Part shown: one piece after another, positions 8,396 through 16,264 of the stretch
Layout of the letters: every line of letters starts with the position of its first letter
How positions within the stretch are numbered: position 1 is the first letter of the stretch
Source: Clostridia bacterium
GTDB lineage: Bacteria > Bacillota_A > Clostridia > Christensenellales > Aristaeellaceae
Assembly (NCBI GenBank): GCA_017509065.1
Contig: JAFWQM010000045.1
Coordinates: 1-38,707, forward strand
Length of the DNA: 38,707 bases
Direction: 5' to 3'
The notes under the pieces: generated by a model
Told to the model about the DNA's origin: nothing
The model's database searches: none
Seen by the model: the letters and a program-made list of their open reading frames with translations, nothing else
Program-made: the position numbers and the translations under genes

Positions 8396-9769
8396 TCAGA
8401 ATTCCGTGGTCGCCATATCCCGCTCCTGCTTCATGTTCTGAGCGGCGTTATGGTTGATGTTGCCCCAGCTGATGCCCTCGTAGTTGCCCTCATAGTCCAC
8501 TTCCTTGAACTGGCGCACCAGATCGACGATGCATTTTTTGGGGTACTTTTCAGGAACGCCGGCGAATTCCTTTTCTTTATTGGTAATCACCAGCACGTCG
8601 CAGGACTGGCATACGGCGTCCAGGTCGTCGGTGATGATTTCATGCAGATGCGGCAGCTTGGCGGCGATGAAGTCCGCGTTGGTACCGGTCAGCTGGGACA
8701 CGCGCACGTTCTTATCGTAAATATGAATTTCGTAGCCCTTGCCGTACAGCACCTGCACCACGTCCACGATGGGGCTGTTGCGCAAGTCGTCGGTGCCTGC
8801 CTTGAAGCTCAGGCCCAGGATGCCGATCTTCCGGCGGCCTTTGCTTTCGATGATGTCCACGGCGATCTTCTTCTGGGTTTCATTGGAGTCGTTGATGGCG
8901 TTGATGACCGGCGTGCTCACATACAGATCGTGGGCCAGGGTGCGCAGGGCTTTGGAGTCCTTGGGCAGGCAGGAGCCGCCGTAGGCGAAGCCGGGCTTGA
9001 AGTAGTAGGGAGAAATGTTGAGCTGCTTGTCCTTGCAGAAGATTTCCATGACCTTGTGGCTGTCGATGTTCAGCTTCTTGCAGATATTGCCCACCTCGTT
9101 GCCGAAGACGATTTTCAGGGCGTGGAAGGTGTTGTTCACATACTTCATGATCTCGGCCACTTCAATGTCTGTGCAGATGAATTCGCCGGGAATATCCTTG
9201 TACAGCTCGCGGAACTTGGCTTCGGCGATTTCGCTGTCCGTGCCGATCAGGGTGAGCGGGGGATGCATGTAGTCCTCCACCGAGGTGCCTTCGCGCAGGA
9301 ATTCGGGATTGGATACCACGGTAAAGTCCTTGCCCCGCTCCTTGCCGGAGGCTTCGGCGATGATCTCGCCGACCCTTTTGTTCGTGCCGGGCAATACGGT
9401 GCTGCGGATGGCCACGATGTGGAATTCGTTTTTATCCCGCATCGCCTCGCCAATCTGTTTGGCGACGCCGTAAATGTAATTCAGGTTCAGATGGCCTTCC
9501 TTGCTGCTTGGCGTGCCGACCACGATGAAGGAAACCTCTGAATTGTGCACAGCGTAATGGTAGTCCATGGTGGCTTCCAGCAGTCCCTTGTCGTGGGCTT
9601 CCTTGACAAGCTCCTCAATGTCCGCCTCGATGATCGTGGGCTTTCCCTGGTTGATCAGGTTTACCTTGTTTTCCGAGATATCGTTGCCGATCACGTGATG
9701 GCCCAGCTTCGCGCAGCAGGCCGCGCCGACGCAGCCGACATAACCCAAACCGAAGATGCTGATATTCAT
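8396..9769 (-). CDS. algD: GDP-mannose 6-dehydrogenase (AlgD-like nucleotide-sugar dehydrogenase)
   Basis: The 457-residue product would oxidise a nucleotide sugar at C6 with two NAD+ to the uronate. The N-terminal Rossmann site is ISIFGLGYVG (3-12). The nucleophile Cys267 lies in FAYGGSCLPKD, close to Cys268 of Pseudomonas AlgD as I recall it. Several stretches match remembered AlgD rather than UDP-glucose dehydrogenase: VNLINQGK (37-43), SEVSFIVVGTPSSK, IRSTVLPGTN and GLSFKAGTDDLRNSPIVDVV. The next upstream gene is mannose-1-phosphate guanylyltransferase, which would supply GDP-mannose, so the product is probably GDP-mannuronate. The start is fixed by AGGGGGA before the ATG. Substrate assignment rests on remembered similarity, and UDP-GlcNAc or UDP-glucose use is not excluded. 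Confidence 0.8.
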   Translation of the reverse strand: MNISIFGLGYVGCVGAACCAKLGHHVIGNDISENKVNLINQGKPTIIEADIEELVKEAHDKGLLEATMDYHYAVHNSEVSFIVVGTPSSKEGHLNLNYIYGVAKQIGEAMRDKNEFHIVAIRSTVLPGTNKRVGEIIAEASGKERGKDFTVVSNPEFLREGTSVEDYMHPPLTLIGTDSEIAEAKFRELYKDIPGEFICTDIEVAEIMKYVNNTFHALKIVFGNEVGNICKKLNIDSHKVMEIFCKDKQLNISPYYFKPGFAYGGSCLPKDSKALRTLAHDLYVSTPVINAINDSNETQKKIAVDIIESKGRRKIGILGLSFKAGTDDLRNSPIVDVVQVLYGKGYEIHIYDKNVRVSQLTGTNADFIAAKLPHLHEIITDDLDAVCQSCDVLVITNKEKEFAGVPEKYPKKCIVDLVRQFKEVDYEGNYEGISWGNINHNAAQNMKQERDMATTEF

Positions 9770-9794
9770 TGCGTTTTCCCCCTGTATTATATTT

Positions 9795-11123
9795 TTATTT
9801 CATGAATGACTGCGGCAGTGGATACACGGTTTTGTCTTTGGCGGAGATTTCCTGGCCCACCTGCACCTCGATGGCGTGCATTTCCGTATCGGCGATGACG
9901 ATATGCTTGCTGCCGGCGGGGATGGTGATGGTATTGCCCGGGCTGAGCCGCTGCTCCACGCCGCCCAGGATGATCCGCCCTTCGCCGGATATGACGGTGA
10001 AGATTTCCTGCCGCATTTCGTGGGCGTGATACGTCATCCGTTTTCCGGCTTTCAGGTGAACCTTGATCGTCATGGCGTGGGGCTGGGCGTCGATCACCGT
10101 GTAGGTGCCCCATGATTTTTCGGCGAACCGCGCTTCCTTATCGATCTGCTCCACATAGGGCTTCATGGCGCCGCTGCGCTCCTTGTCGGACACCAGGATA
10201 CCGTCGCCGCTGGCGGCCACCACCATGTCTTTGCAGCCCATGACGAGGATCGGGATTTCCAGTTCGTTGACCACGTTCACGTTTTCGCAGGTTTCGTCCA
10301 CGATCACGTCGCCCATGGTGGGATCGGCCATTACCTCGGCCATCATGTTCCAGCTGCCCACGTCCTTCCATTCGCCCGCGTAGCGCATCACCTGGATGGA
10401 AGGCTCCTTTTCCACCACCGCGTAGTCGAAGGAGATTTTGGTCAGGGTTTCATACTTGGAGAACAGATCCTGGTAGTCGGTGAAATCGATCATGCTGTGG
10501 GCCTTATCGACGAGGTATTTCAGTTTGAACGCGAAAATACCCGCGTTCCACAGCGCGCCCTGGGCGATATACAGTTTCGCGGTTTCCTTGTCCGGCTTTT
10601 CCTTGAAAGCCTTGACGGGGCTCACCCGCTCCGCGCTTTGCGGGATAATGTAGCCGTATTTCTTGCTGGGCACGGTGGGCTCGATGCCCATCAGGGTCAG
10701 GTTCGCCCCGCCCTCCCGGGCCAGCGCGTCCAGGCGGAAAACGGCCTCGAAGTAGCTGTTATCCACATACGGGTCAACCGGGCATACCACGACGGGCTCC
10801 TCCAGCCCCACCCCCTGCTTGTCCTTGAGGAACATGGCCGCCAGGGCGATGGCGGGAAACGTGTCCCGCCGGGCGGGCTCGACGCAGATGGAGACCGCGT
10901 CGCCCAGCTGGTTTCGGATGGCGGACACCTGGGTTTTGCTGGTGGCTACCGTGACCTTCGCTTCCGAATCCACATTGGTGATCTGGCGGTACACCCGCTG
11001 CACCATGGATTCGTAGTTGCCCTGCGCGTCCCGGAAGATGCGGATGAACTGCTTGGAGCGCACGTCGTTGGACAGAGGCCAAAGCCGCTTGCCGGAGCCG
11101 CCGGACAGAAGAATGATATTCAT
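9795..11123 (-). CDS. manC: Mannose-1-phosphate guanylyltransferase (GDP-mannose synthesis)
   Basis: The product has about 442 residues starting MNIILLSGGSGKRLWPLSND. The ATG at 11123 has AAGGAGA upstream and the nucleotide-binding loop directly after it; an ATG at 11153 would add a tail containing that ribosome site. The N-terminal nucleotidyltransferase domain carries GGSGKRLWPLS, a KQF element, and FKEKPD (the sugar-phosphate site). The C-terminal cupin-type domain has WGTYTVIDAQPHAMTIKVHL, HAHEMRQEIFTVISGEG and IPAGSKHIVI. The layout matches AlgA/ManC type II proteins, though whether the cupin is an active phosphomannose isomerase is uncertain. It makes GDP-mannose for the adjacent AlgD-like enzyme and probably for the transferases. 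Confidence 0.92.
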   Translation of the reverse strand: MNIILLSGGSGKRLWPLSNDVRSKQFIRIFRDAQGNYESMVQRVYRQITNVDSEAKVTVATSKTQVSAIRNQLGDAVSICVEPARRDTFPAIALAAMFLKDKQGVGLEEPVVVCPVDPYVDNSYFEAVFRLDALAREGGANLTLMGIEPTVPSKKYGYIIPQSAERVSPVKAFKEKPDKETAKLYIAQGALWNAGIFAFKLKYLVDKAHSMIDFTDYQDLFSKYETLTKISFDYAVVEKEPSIQVMRYAGEWKDVGSWNMMAEVMADPTMGDVIVDETCENVNVVNELEIPILVMGCKDMVVAASGDGILVSDKERSGAMKPYVEQIDKEARFAEKSWGTYTVIDAQPHAMTIKVHLKAGKRMTYHAHEMRQEIFTVISGEGRIILGGVEQRLSPGNTITIPAGSKHIVIADTEMHAIEVQVGQEISAKDKTVYPLPQSFMK

Positions 11124-11172
11124 TTCTTTTCTCCTTTCCTTAATTATATTCAAGCGGAATCGCTCCGTCCAC

Positions 11173-12675
11173 TTATTTTCTGTTCTTTTTTACATTCCGG
11201 TTTTTGCTGAAAATCCGAAGATATGTTTTCACCGTATTTTTGAAGCCGAATTTGGACAGGCGGTCCATTCCCTTTTGCAACTTGCCCTTGATCCTTTGCA
11301 GCTTGTTTTTCTTTTCCTTTACCGCGTAAGGGATTCCCCGGATGCCCTCAAAGGCGAAGGACGCGATATTCGCTTCATACGCTTTGGTGATCCTTTCTTC
11401 CCGGGGGAAGCGGCTCAGCAGCGTAAGCAGATAGCGGCAGTTGGCCGGGTGCAGGCTTTGGCAGCCGTCCATCAGGTCGAATCCGTTTTCGATCGCGCCC
11501 ATCCAGCAGCCTTCCCGCTGATCCCAGAAAAAAGCGTCGGCAGGGCGTAAACCTGTTTGCGGATGGCTGCGCATCCACGCCAGGTATTCCTCCAGGGATT
11601 CCTTTTCCAGCGTCCCGTCGCCTATGCCGAACCATTCATAGAACACGTCGTTGGGCCCGTATTCATCGAAAGCGGCTGCGTAGCGCTCCGCCAGCGTACC
11701 CCAGATGGCGCTACGCAGGAACACGCATTTCCCGTTTTGCTTCACCAGCTCCTGATACTGCCCGCGGGCGTAGAACAGGCGGTCGGCGTCCCAGATGAGG
11801 CCGGAGGTAAAGGCGATATATTCGTCCTCCTTTTCTTTCTGAAAAGGAGCGCAGTCGCTTGGCACAAAGGTGTATTCAACGCCCGCCCGCTCGCTCAGCA
11901 CGGGAGGAAGGGTCTTGTCTGCCTCCGAAATGCGGTCGTGCCCCAGGGTAAAGGTGCCGAAATGAACGCCTGAATGCTTCAGCAGGCCCAGCAAGGCCCG
12001 GGAATCATACCCGCCGGTAAGCGCGGCAAGCAGTTTCCAGCCCTTCAGCTCCCTTTCCATATTCCGGAAAGACTCGTCGAAGCAGCGCACGGTCTGCTCA
12101 ATCAGCGCATCCCGCTCCGTCAGGGCGGGGTCGACAGGGGAAAGGAGCTGACGGCTTTCAATTTTGCCTGTTGCCAGGTCATAGATCTGGCTGGGCAGGC
12201 ACTGCCGGATTTCGGGATATTGCGTGCGGGGGCCGGGCATCCAATTCAGAGAAGCGCTTTGCGGTGTGTAGACGGATGCTTTCAGCCCGCAAACGGCCGC
12301 CAGCAGGGAAAGATTCCCGCAAATGCCTTCGTGGGAGTAGTACACCGCCATTTTGCCCGTGGCGTCCATGAAAACGAACGATCCTGAGATCAGCGCGTAC
12401 CGGCCGCACCAGGTTTCCTCCATCCGTTCGACGGCGTCCATGGGGATATCGCCGCTTTCGCCGGGCACGAGGGCCTCCATTTCTTCCCGGGGAGATTTCC
12501 TGCCCGGCATGACCTGCCAGGCGACGCCCAGCAGCAGCAGCCGTTTTTCGGGCATGCAAAGGACGGGCAGGCTGGGATGATACTGCAGGATCAGTCCATT
12601 CCACAAATCCATCCGCTGGAATCCGGGCAAGTCCGCCAGCTGACGGAGAATCACGAACTGTCTGTTGTAATGCAT
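11173..12675 (-). CDS. Asparagine-synthase-like amidotransferase (synthetase domain)
   Basis: The 500-residue product has an ATP-pyrophosphatase loop at residues 218-228 (ALTGGYDSRAL, equivalent to SGGxDS), followed by FTLGHDRISEADK, a typical AsnB-type segment. The N-terminal 170 residues have a shape reminiscent of the glutaminase domain but lack the catalytic Cys2 (the protein starts Met-His), so glutamine hydrolysis is unlikely. Homologues in O-antigen and capsule loci amidate uronic acids or are inferred to do so. With a GDP-mannuronate-forming enzyme two genes away, amidation of a uronate carboxyl, using ammonia directly or from a partner, is a reasonable inference. No other amidotransferase subunit is seen. 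The ribosome site is modest (GAGGGA about 10 nt before the ATG). Confidence 0.8.
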   Translation of the reverse strand: MHYNRQFVILRQLADLPGFQRMDLWNGLILQYHPSLPVLCMPEKRLLLLGVAWQVMPGRKSPREEMEALVPGESGDIPMDAVERMEETWCGRYALISGSFVFMDATGKMAVYYSHEGICGNLSLLAAVCGLKASVYTPQSASLNWMPGPRTQYPEIRQCLPSQIYDLATGKIESRQLLSPVDPALTERDALIEQTVRCFDESFRNMERELKGWKLLAALTGGYDSRALLGLLKHSGVHFGTFTLGHDRISEADKTLPPVLSERAGVEYTFVPSDCAPFQKEKEDEYIAFTSGLIWDADRLFYARGQYQELVKQNGKCVFLRSAIWGTLAERYAAAFDEYGPNDVFYEWFGIGDGTLEKESLEEYLAWMRSHPQTGLRPADAFFWDQREGCWMGAIENGFDLMDGCQSLHPANCRYLLTLLSRFPREERITKAYEANIASFAFEGIRGIPYAVKEKKNKLQRIKGKLQKGMDRLSKFGFKNTVKTYLRIFSKNRNVKKNRK

Positions 12676-12699
12676 AGGCCGCTTCCCTCTTTCCTTCGC

Positions 12700-13812
12700 T
12701 CAGCGCCGAGCCACAGTCCGGTAAATCTCCGCCAGCGCGGCGGCGGATACGGACCAGCTGTATTTCGTTTTGCAGATAGTGCGGATGTTTTCTTTCATGA
12801 CCGCTTTTTCCGCTTCGGAAAGATCCGTGAAGCGCCGGATAGCTTCCGCAAGCCCGCCCTCCTGCGCGGGGTCGTACAGCAGGCCGGTTTTGCCGCCGTC
12901 CGTTTCTTCCACGAACGTGGGGATGCCGCTGGCCAGCACGGGCTTTTCAAAGGAATATGCCATCAGCAGTGCGCCGCTGCCGTAAATCTCCGTATAGGGG
13001 AACAGGCAGCAGTCCGCCTGATTGAAATAATCCGGCACCTGCTCATCCGGGACGCGGGCGGGCTTGAACGTAACGAAATCGCCCAGACCGTATTCCTCCA
13101 GCATGGCCCGATAGTCCGTATCATCCAAATCCTTGCGCTGATTCCCGGCAATCACGATCCTGATTTTGTTCCTATATTCTTCCGGCAGCTGGGCGGCGGC
13201 CTTGAGCAGATCGCTGATCCCCTTGTATTTCCGGATCATGCCGAACTGCAGGAAAACCGTTTTTTCGTGGGGCTGCTCTTTGGCGAAGGCGGAAAACTCA
13301 CTGTATGTGCCATGCGGTACCACATGGATTTTTTCCGCGACGGACGGTTCAAAATCAATCAGCACTTTCCTGCTGTGCTCATTATGGACGATGATGGCGT
13401 CGCACAGCTGATACCACTTTTTCAGCCGCTCCGCTTCCTTTGGCCCGCCGCTTTCATGGGGCAGGATATTATGGGCGGTATATACCAGCTTCTTGCGCGT
13501 CAGCCGGCGCGCCAGGCTGAAAGCGGGCGTTTCCAGGCGCTGCTTCTTAAATGCCTGCACATGAAGAACGTCGTACCGGCCGAACAGCGCCGCGCCGTAC
13601 AGGGACAGCAGCCCACGCAGATAAGAAGGAAACCCCAGCTTTTTTTCTTTGACCTTGCTTTCCAGCACGTTTTGGCATCGGAACGGTTCCCGCTGCGGCT
13701 GGTAATACCGCGTGGTCATCAGCGTCAGGCTGACCTGTCCGCTCAGCGGCCGGGCCAATTCGAGCGCATAGGTCTGGCCGGGAAGCCATTGATCAATCAT
13801 CAGTACCTTCAT
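12700..13812 (-). CDS. Glycosyltransferase family 4 protein
   Basis: The product has about 370 residues starting MKVLMIDQWLPGQTYALE. GGAGGAGG lies just before this ATG, whereas a further upstream in-frame start at 13902 would overlap the preceding gene. The GT-B pattern is visible: DVLHVQAFKKQRLETP and VYTAHNILPHESG in the N-terminal half, and HVVPHGTYSEF, FLQFGMIRKYKGISDLLKA, FPYTEIYGSGALLMAYSFEKP and TGLLYDPAQEGGLAEAI in the C-terminal half. The donor-site E...G/E region is present in a variant form. It probably adds an internal sugar of the repeat unit. It is the transferase closest to the polymerase gene. Donor unknown. Confidence 0.87.
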   Translation of the reverse strand: MKVLMIDQWLPGQTYALELARPLSGQVSLTLMTTRYYQPQREPFRCQNVLESKVKEKKLGFPSYLRGLLSLYGAALFGRYDVLHVQAFKKQRLETPAFSLARRLTRKKLVYTAHNILPHESGGPKEAERLKKWYQLCDAIIVHNEHSRKVLIDFEPSVAEKIHVVPHGTYSEFSAFAKEQPHEKTVFLQFGMIRKYKGISDLLKAAAQLPEEYRNKIRIVIAGNQRKDLDDTDYRAMLEEYGLGDFVTFKPARVPDEQVPDYFNQADCCLFPYTEIYGSGALLMAYSFEKPVLASGIPTFVEETDGGKTGLLYDPAQEGGLAEAIRRFTDLSEAEKAVMKENIRTICKTKYSWSVSAAALAEIYRTVARR

Positions 13813-13885
13813 TTTATCCTCCTCCTGCGCGGAGTCAGTTCTTGGCAAGCATATTATGTATGCGATGATTCCTGAAGGTTTCGCT

Positions 13886-15442
13886 TTATTCCTGATCGTC
13901 AAACTCCCTGAGCAGGGATTCCAGCTTGTTGATGCTTTCTTTCGGTTCCTGCTTGCGGGTCCGCCGGTGCACGGGCGCCTGAGACGTGTGTTTTTCGGCG
14001 GCGCCCTGCTCGGCGATGTTGCTGAATCGCCGCTGGAAAGCCGCCAGATCGGAGCCGGAATCCCTGTCGCGTTCCGTCAGCAGACTCGATTGGTTCCCAT
14101 CGTCCACATATACCCGCGCTTTTTTTCGCTTGTTGATCCGATACTGGTATTTTGCCTGGTACATCATAGCCAGCACCACAAAGGCCCCCAGGGCGTACAT
14201 GCTGGAGGGATTGGACTGCCGCTCCGTCAGGGAGCGGACGGTAAACATGACCAGGTAGCAGCTGGAAAACAGATACTGGTCTTCCTTCAGATGCTTCACG
14301 CCGCTTCCCGCCACCACGAACATGAGGAAATAAATGCTCAGTCCCAGCAAGCCGATATTGCACCAGGTTTCGACCAGCATATTGTGCGTGCTTGCGGCGG
14401 AAGTGGCGGCCCAGGAGTTTTCGTCGAAGCCTGCTTTGAAGGCTCTTACGGCGGACGGCGTTTTCCAGAACATTTCCAGGCCGTACCCCGTCACGGTATG
14501 GCTTCTCTGCATTACTGCGATCGACTGTTTCCATATGGGAACGCGGCCTGTCAGGGAGGCGTCCTTGCCAAGAGAATTCAGAAATGGCTCCAGAGCCTGC
14601 AAAACCGTCAGCGCGAAGAACAGAAATCCGACCGTAACAACTACGAACAGAATCCCCAGGGGGAGTCTTTTGGCTTTTTTCTTCCTGTTTTTGTTTTGCA
14701 GACTGTAATAAATCACGTATCCGATACAGGCAAAGGTGATCATGAGCGCGCCCATGTTCTTCGTCAGCAGCATAAAGATAAACTGGACGGCGACCGTGAC
14801 AATGAACAGAATAGAAATTCTTTCCTTTTTTTCCAATTTCATACGCAAAAGAATGAGCTGAACGATAATGCCAAAAGACAGCTGCGTGCCGCATTCGTTC
14901 TTTGTGGCGAACAGGCCGCGGAACGTGTTGGAGCCCTGATAGCGGTAAAACGTGATTCTGGAAAAGAGGACGGTGCTGATCAGCGTGATGGCGATAAAGA
15001 GGAATTGCGCGTTGTAGAACAGATTCATCAGTTCTTCCATGTCAAACTGTTCCACCAGCCACAGGGCGAACATAACGGTCAGCACCAGATGCAGCAGGGT
15101 CATGACTACTGTTTTTCTGTCATTCGTGACCAGCAGGGAATCCGCGACCACATAAACCACATACAGGTAAGGAAGCCAGTAAGCGGGCTGCAGATTGACC
15201 AGCTTGATGCTCATCACATCGTTGCCGGTGGCCAGCATGACCAGCACGAACTGAAGGCCGAACGCAAGGTATTCCAGGATCTTGGAAACGCCGCTGCCCA
15301 CTACCTTGCTCAGTGTCCCCGGAAAGCCAAGGAAAACCAGCAGCACAAAAATGACCATCAGATTCCGTATTGCCTTAAAGCTGGCAAGCTGCGCTTCAGC
15401 CGCGGTCTGCACCGGCCGCCGTCCGCTGACCCTTGTATCCAT
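13886..15442 (-). CDS. O-antigen ligase/Wzy-like polymerase membrane protein
   Basis: The product has about 518 residues. The ATG at 15442 is chosen over an in-frame TTG two codons upstream because GGAGG is 8 nt away. About ten to twelve hydrophobic helices run from residue 27 to about 410. The Wzy_C region contains SLTGRVPIWKQSIAVMQ, then a loop with TGYGLEMFW and STHNMLVETWCNIGLLGL, which carries the HN...E/G pattern typical of polymerases and ligases of this family. A cytoplasmic, charged tail of about 85 residues follows (TERDRDSGSD, HRRTRKQEPKESINKL). It would polymerise lipid-linked repeat units outside the membrane. The Wzz/BY-kinase-like protein two genes upstream is the expected chain-length partner. 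Confidence 0.85.
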   Translation of the reverse strand: MDTRVSGRRPVQTAAEAQLASFKAIRNLMVIFVLLVFLGFPGTLSKVVGSGVSKILEYLAFGLQFVLVMLATGNDVMSIKLVNLQPAYWLPYLYVVYVVADSLLVTNDRKTVVMTLLHLVLTVMFALWLVEQFDMEELMNLFYNAQFLFIAITLISTVLFSRITFYRYQGSNTFRGLFATKNECGTQLSFGIIVQLILLRMKLEKKERISILFIVTVAVQFIFMLLTKNMGALMITFACIGYVIYYSLQNKNRKKKAKRLPLGILFVVVTVGFLFFALTVLQALEPFLNSLGKDASLTGRVPIWKQSIAVMQRSHTVTGYGLEMFWKTPSAVRAFKAGFDENSWAATSAASTHNMLVETWCNIGLLGLSIYFLMFVVAGSGVKHLKEDQYLFSSCYLVMFTVRSLTERQSNPSSMYALGAFVVLAMMYQAKYQYRINKRKKARVYVDDGNQSSLLTERDRDSGSDLAAFQRRFSNIAEQGAAEKHTSQAPVHRRTRKQEPKESINKLESLLREFDDQE

Positions 15443-15498
15443 GCGCAAAACCTCCTTCCCCGTACATTATAATGAAAAGATTGAGTCGGAAAGCGGAG

Positions 15499-16224
15499 CT
15501 ATTCCGCTTCCTCCGCTTCTTCATCGTCGTCGTCAAGATCGGCGTCTCTGACAAATATGAGGGCATAAACCTTGTACAGCAGCACGCCGATCACCGCGCC
15601 GGCGGTGTTGGCGGCGATATCCTCCACGTCGCACTGACCGATCATCAGGAACATCTGGGTCGCCTCAATGATGGTGGACAGCATCAGCCCCAGGGTGCCC
15701 ACATAGACGATTTTTCCCAGGCGGGAGGGATAGATGAGGGGAAACAGGATACCGATCGGAATGAACATCAGTCCGTTAAGCAGCACATGCTGCAGCGGTT
15801 CCAGCGATTTTCCCCGGATAGCGTCCCGCACAGAATCAAACCGAAGCAGGATCGCCCGACTGTGCCCTTCTTCGCGGTTAAAAATCGTAAAGTAAGACAC
15901 CACCAAAATATACAGCAGAAACAGCACAAGCATCCCTTTGTTCAGTTCGCTGAAATACTTGAGCATGCCATATACCAGCACGAACAGTACCACGCTGGAC
16001 AGCAGCAGCAGCACCGCCAGCAGCACAAAACTGGAACTGCCCATCTGATTCAGAATCATCAGCAGGGGAACGACCAGCGCGGCGTATACAAGAAACACGA
16101 CGATGCCCAGCAGGGGCAGCGACTTCCTGTTGGTGATGCGGCTGGATATGGAGTGGAGGAGGAAGATGTAGCCGCACACAAGCAGGACCCCGATCAGGAA
16201 ATAGGTCATGATATCAATGTTCAT
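15499..16224 (-). CDS. VanZ-like membrane protein
   Basis: The 241-residue product has about six hydrophobic segments. The C-terminal VanZ domain is recognised by LNGLMFIPIGILFPL, a helix, then STIIEATQMFLMIGQCDVEDIAANTAGAVIGVLL, the classical E...Q...DVxDxxxNTxGxxxG signature. The last 15 residues are strongly acidic (DADLDDDDEEAEEAE). VanZ-like proteins are linked to glycopeptide and lipoglycopeptide tolerance and occur in many Gram-positive surface-polymer loci. The molecular function is unsettled. It sits between the chain-length protein and the polymerase, which suggests a role at the membrane assembly site. The ribosome site is weak and distant (AAGGAA about 13 nt before the ATG). Confidence 0.82.
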   Translation of the reverse strand: MNIDIMTYFLIGVLLVCGYIFLLHSISSRITNRKSLPLLGIVVFLVYAALVVPLLMILNQMGSSSFVLLAVLLLLSSVVLFVLVYGMLKYFSELNKGMLVLFLLYILVVSYFTIFNREEGHSRAILLRFDSVRDAIRGKSLEPLQHVLLNGLMFIPIGILFPLIYPSRLGKIVYVGTLGLMLSTIIEATQMFLMIGQCDVEDIAANTAGAVIGVLLYKVYALIFVRDADLDDDDEEAEEAE

Positions 16225-16264
16225 TCAGTTCAGCATTCCTTTCTTTAAAGATGGGAAGTGCGGA

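Noticed and set aside
11173..12675. Functional glutamine-dependent asparagine synthetase
   Set aside because: The catalytic N-terminal Cys is absent, and the position among sugar genes argues for polysaccharide amidation rather than asparagine synthesis.
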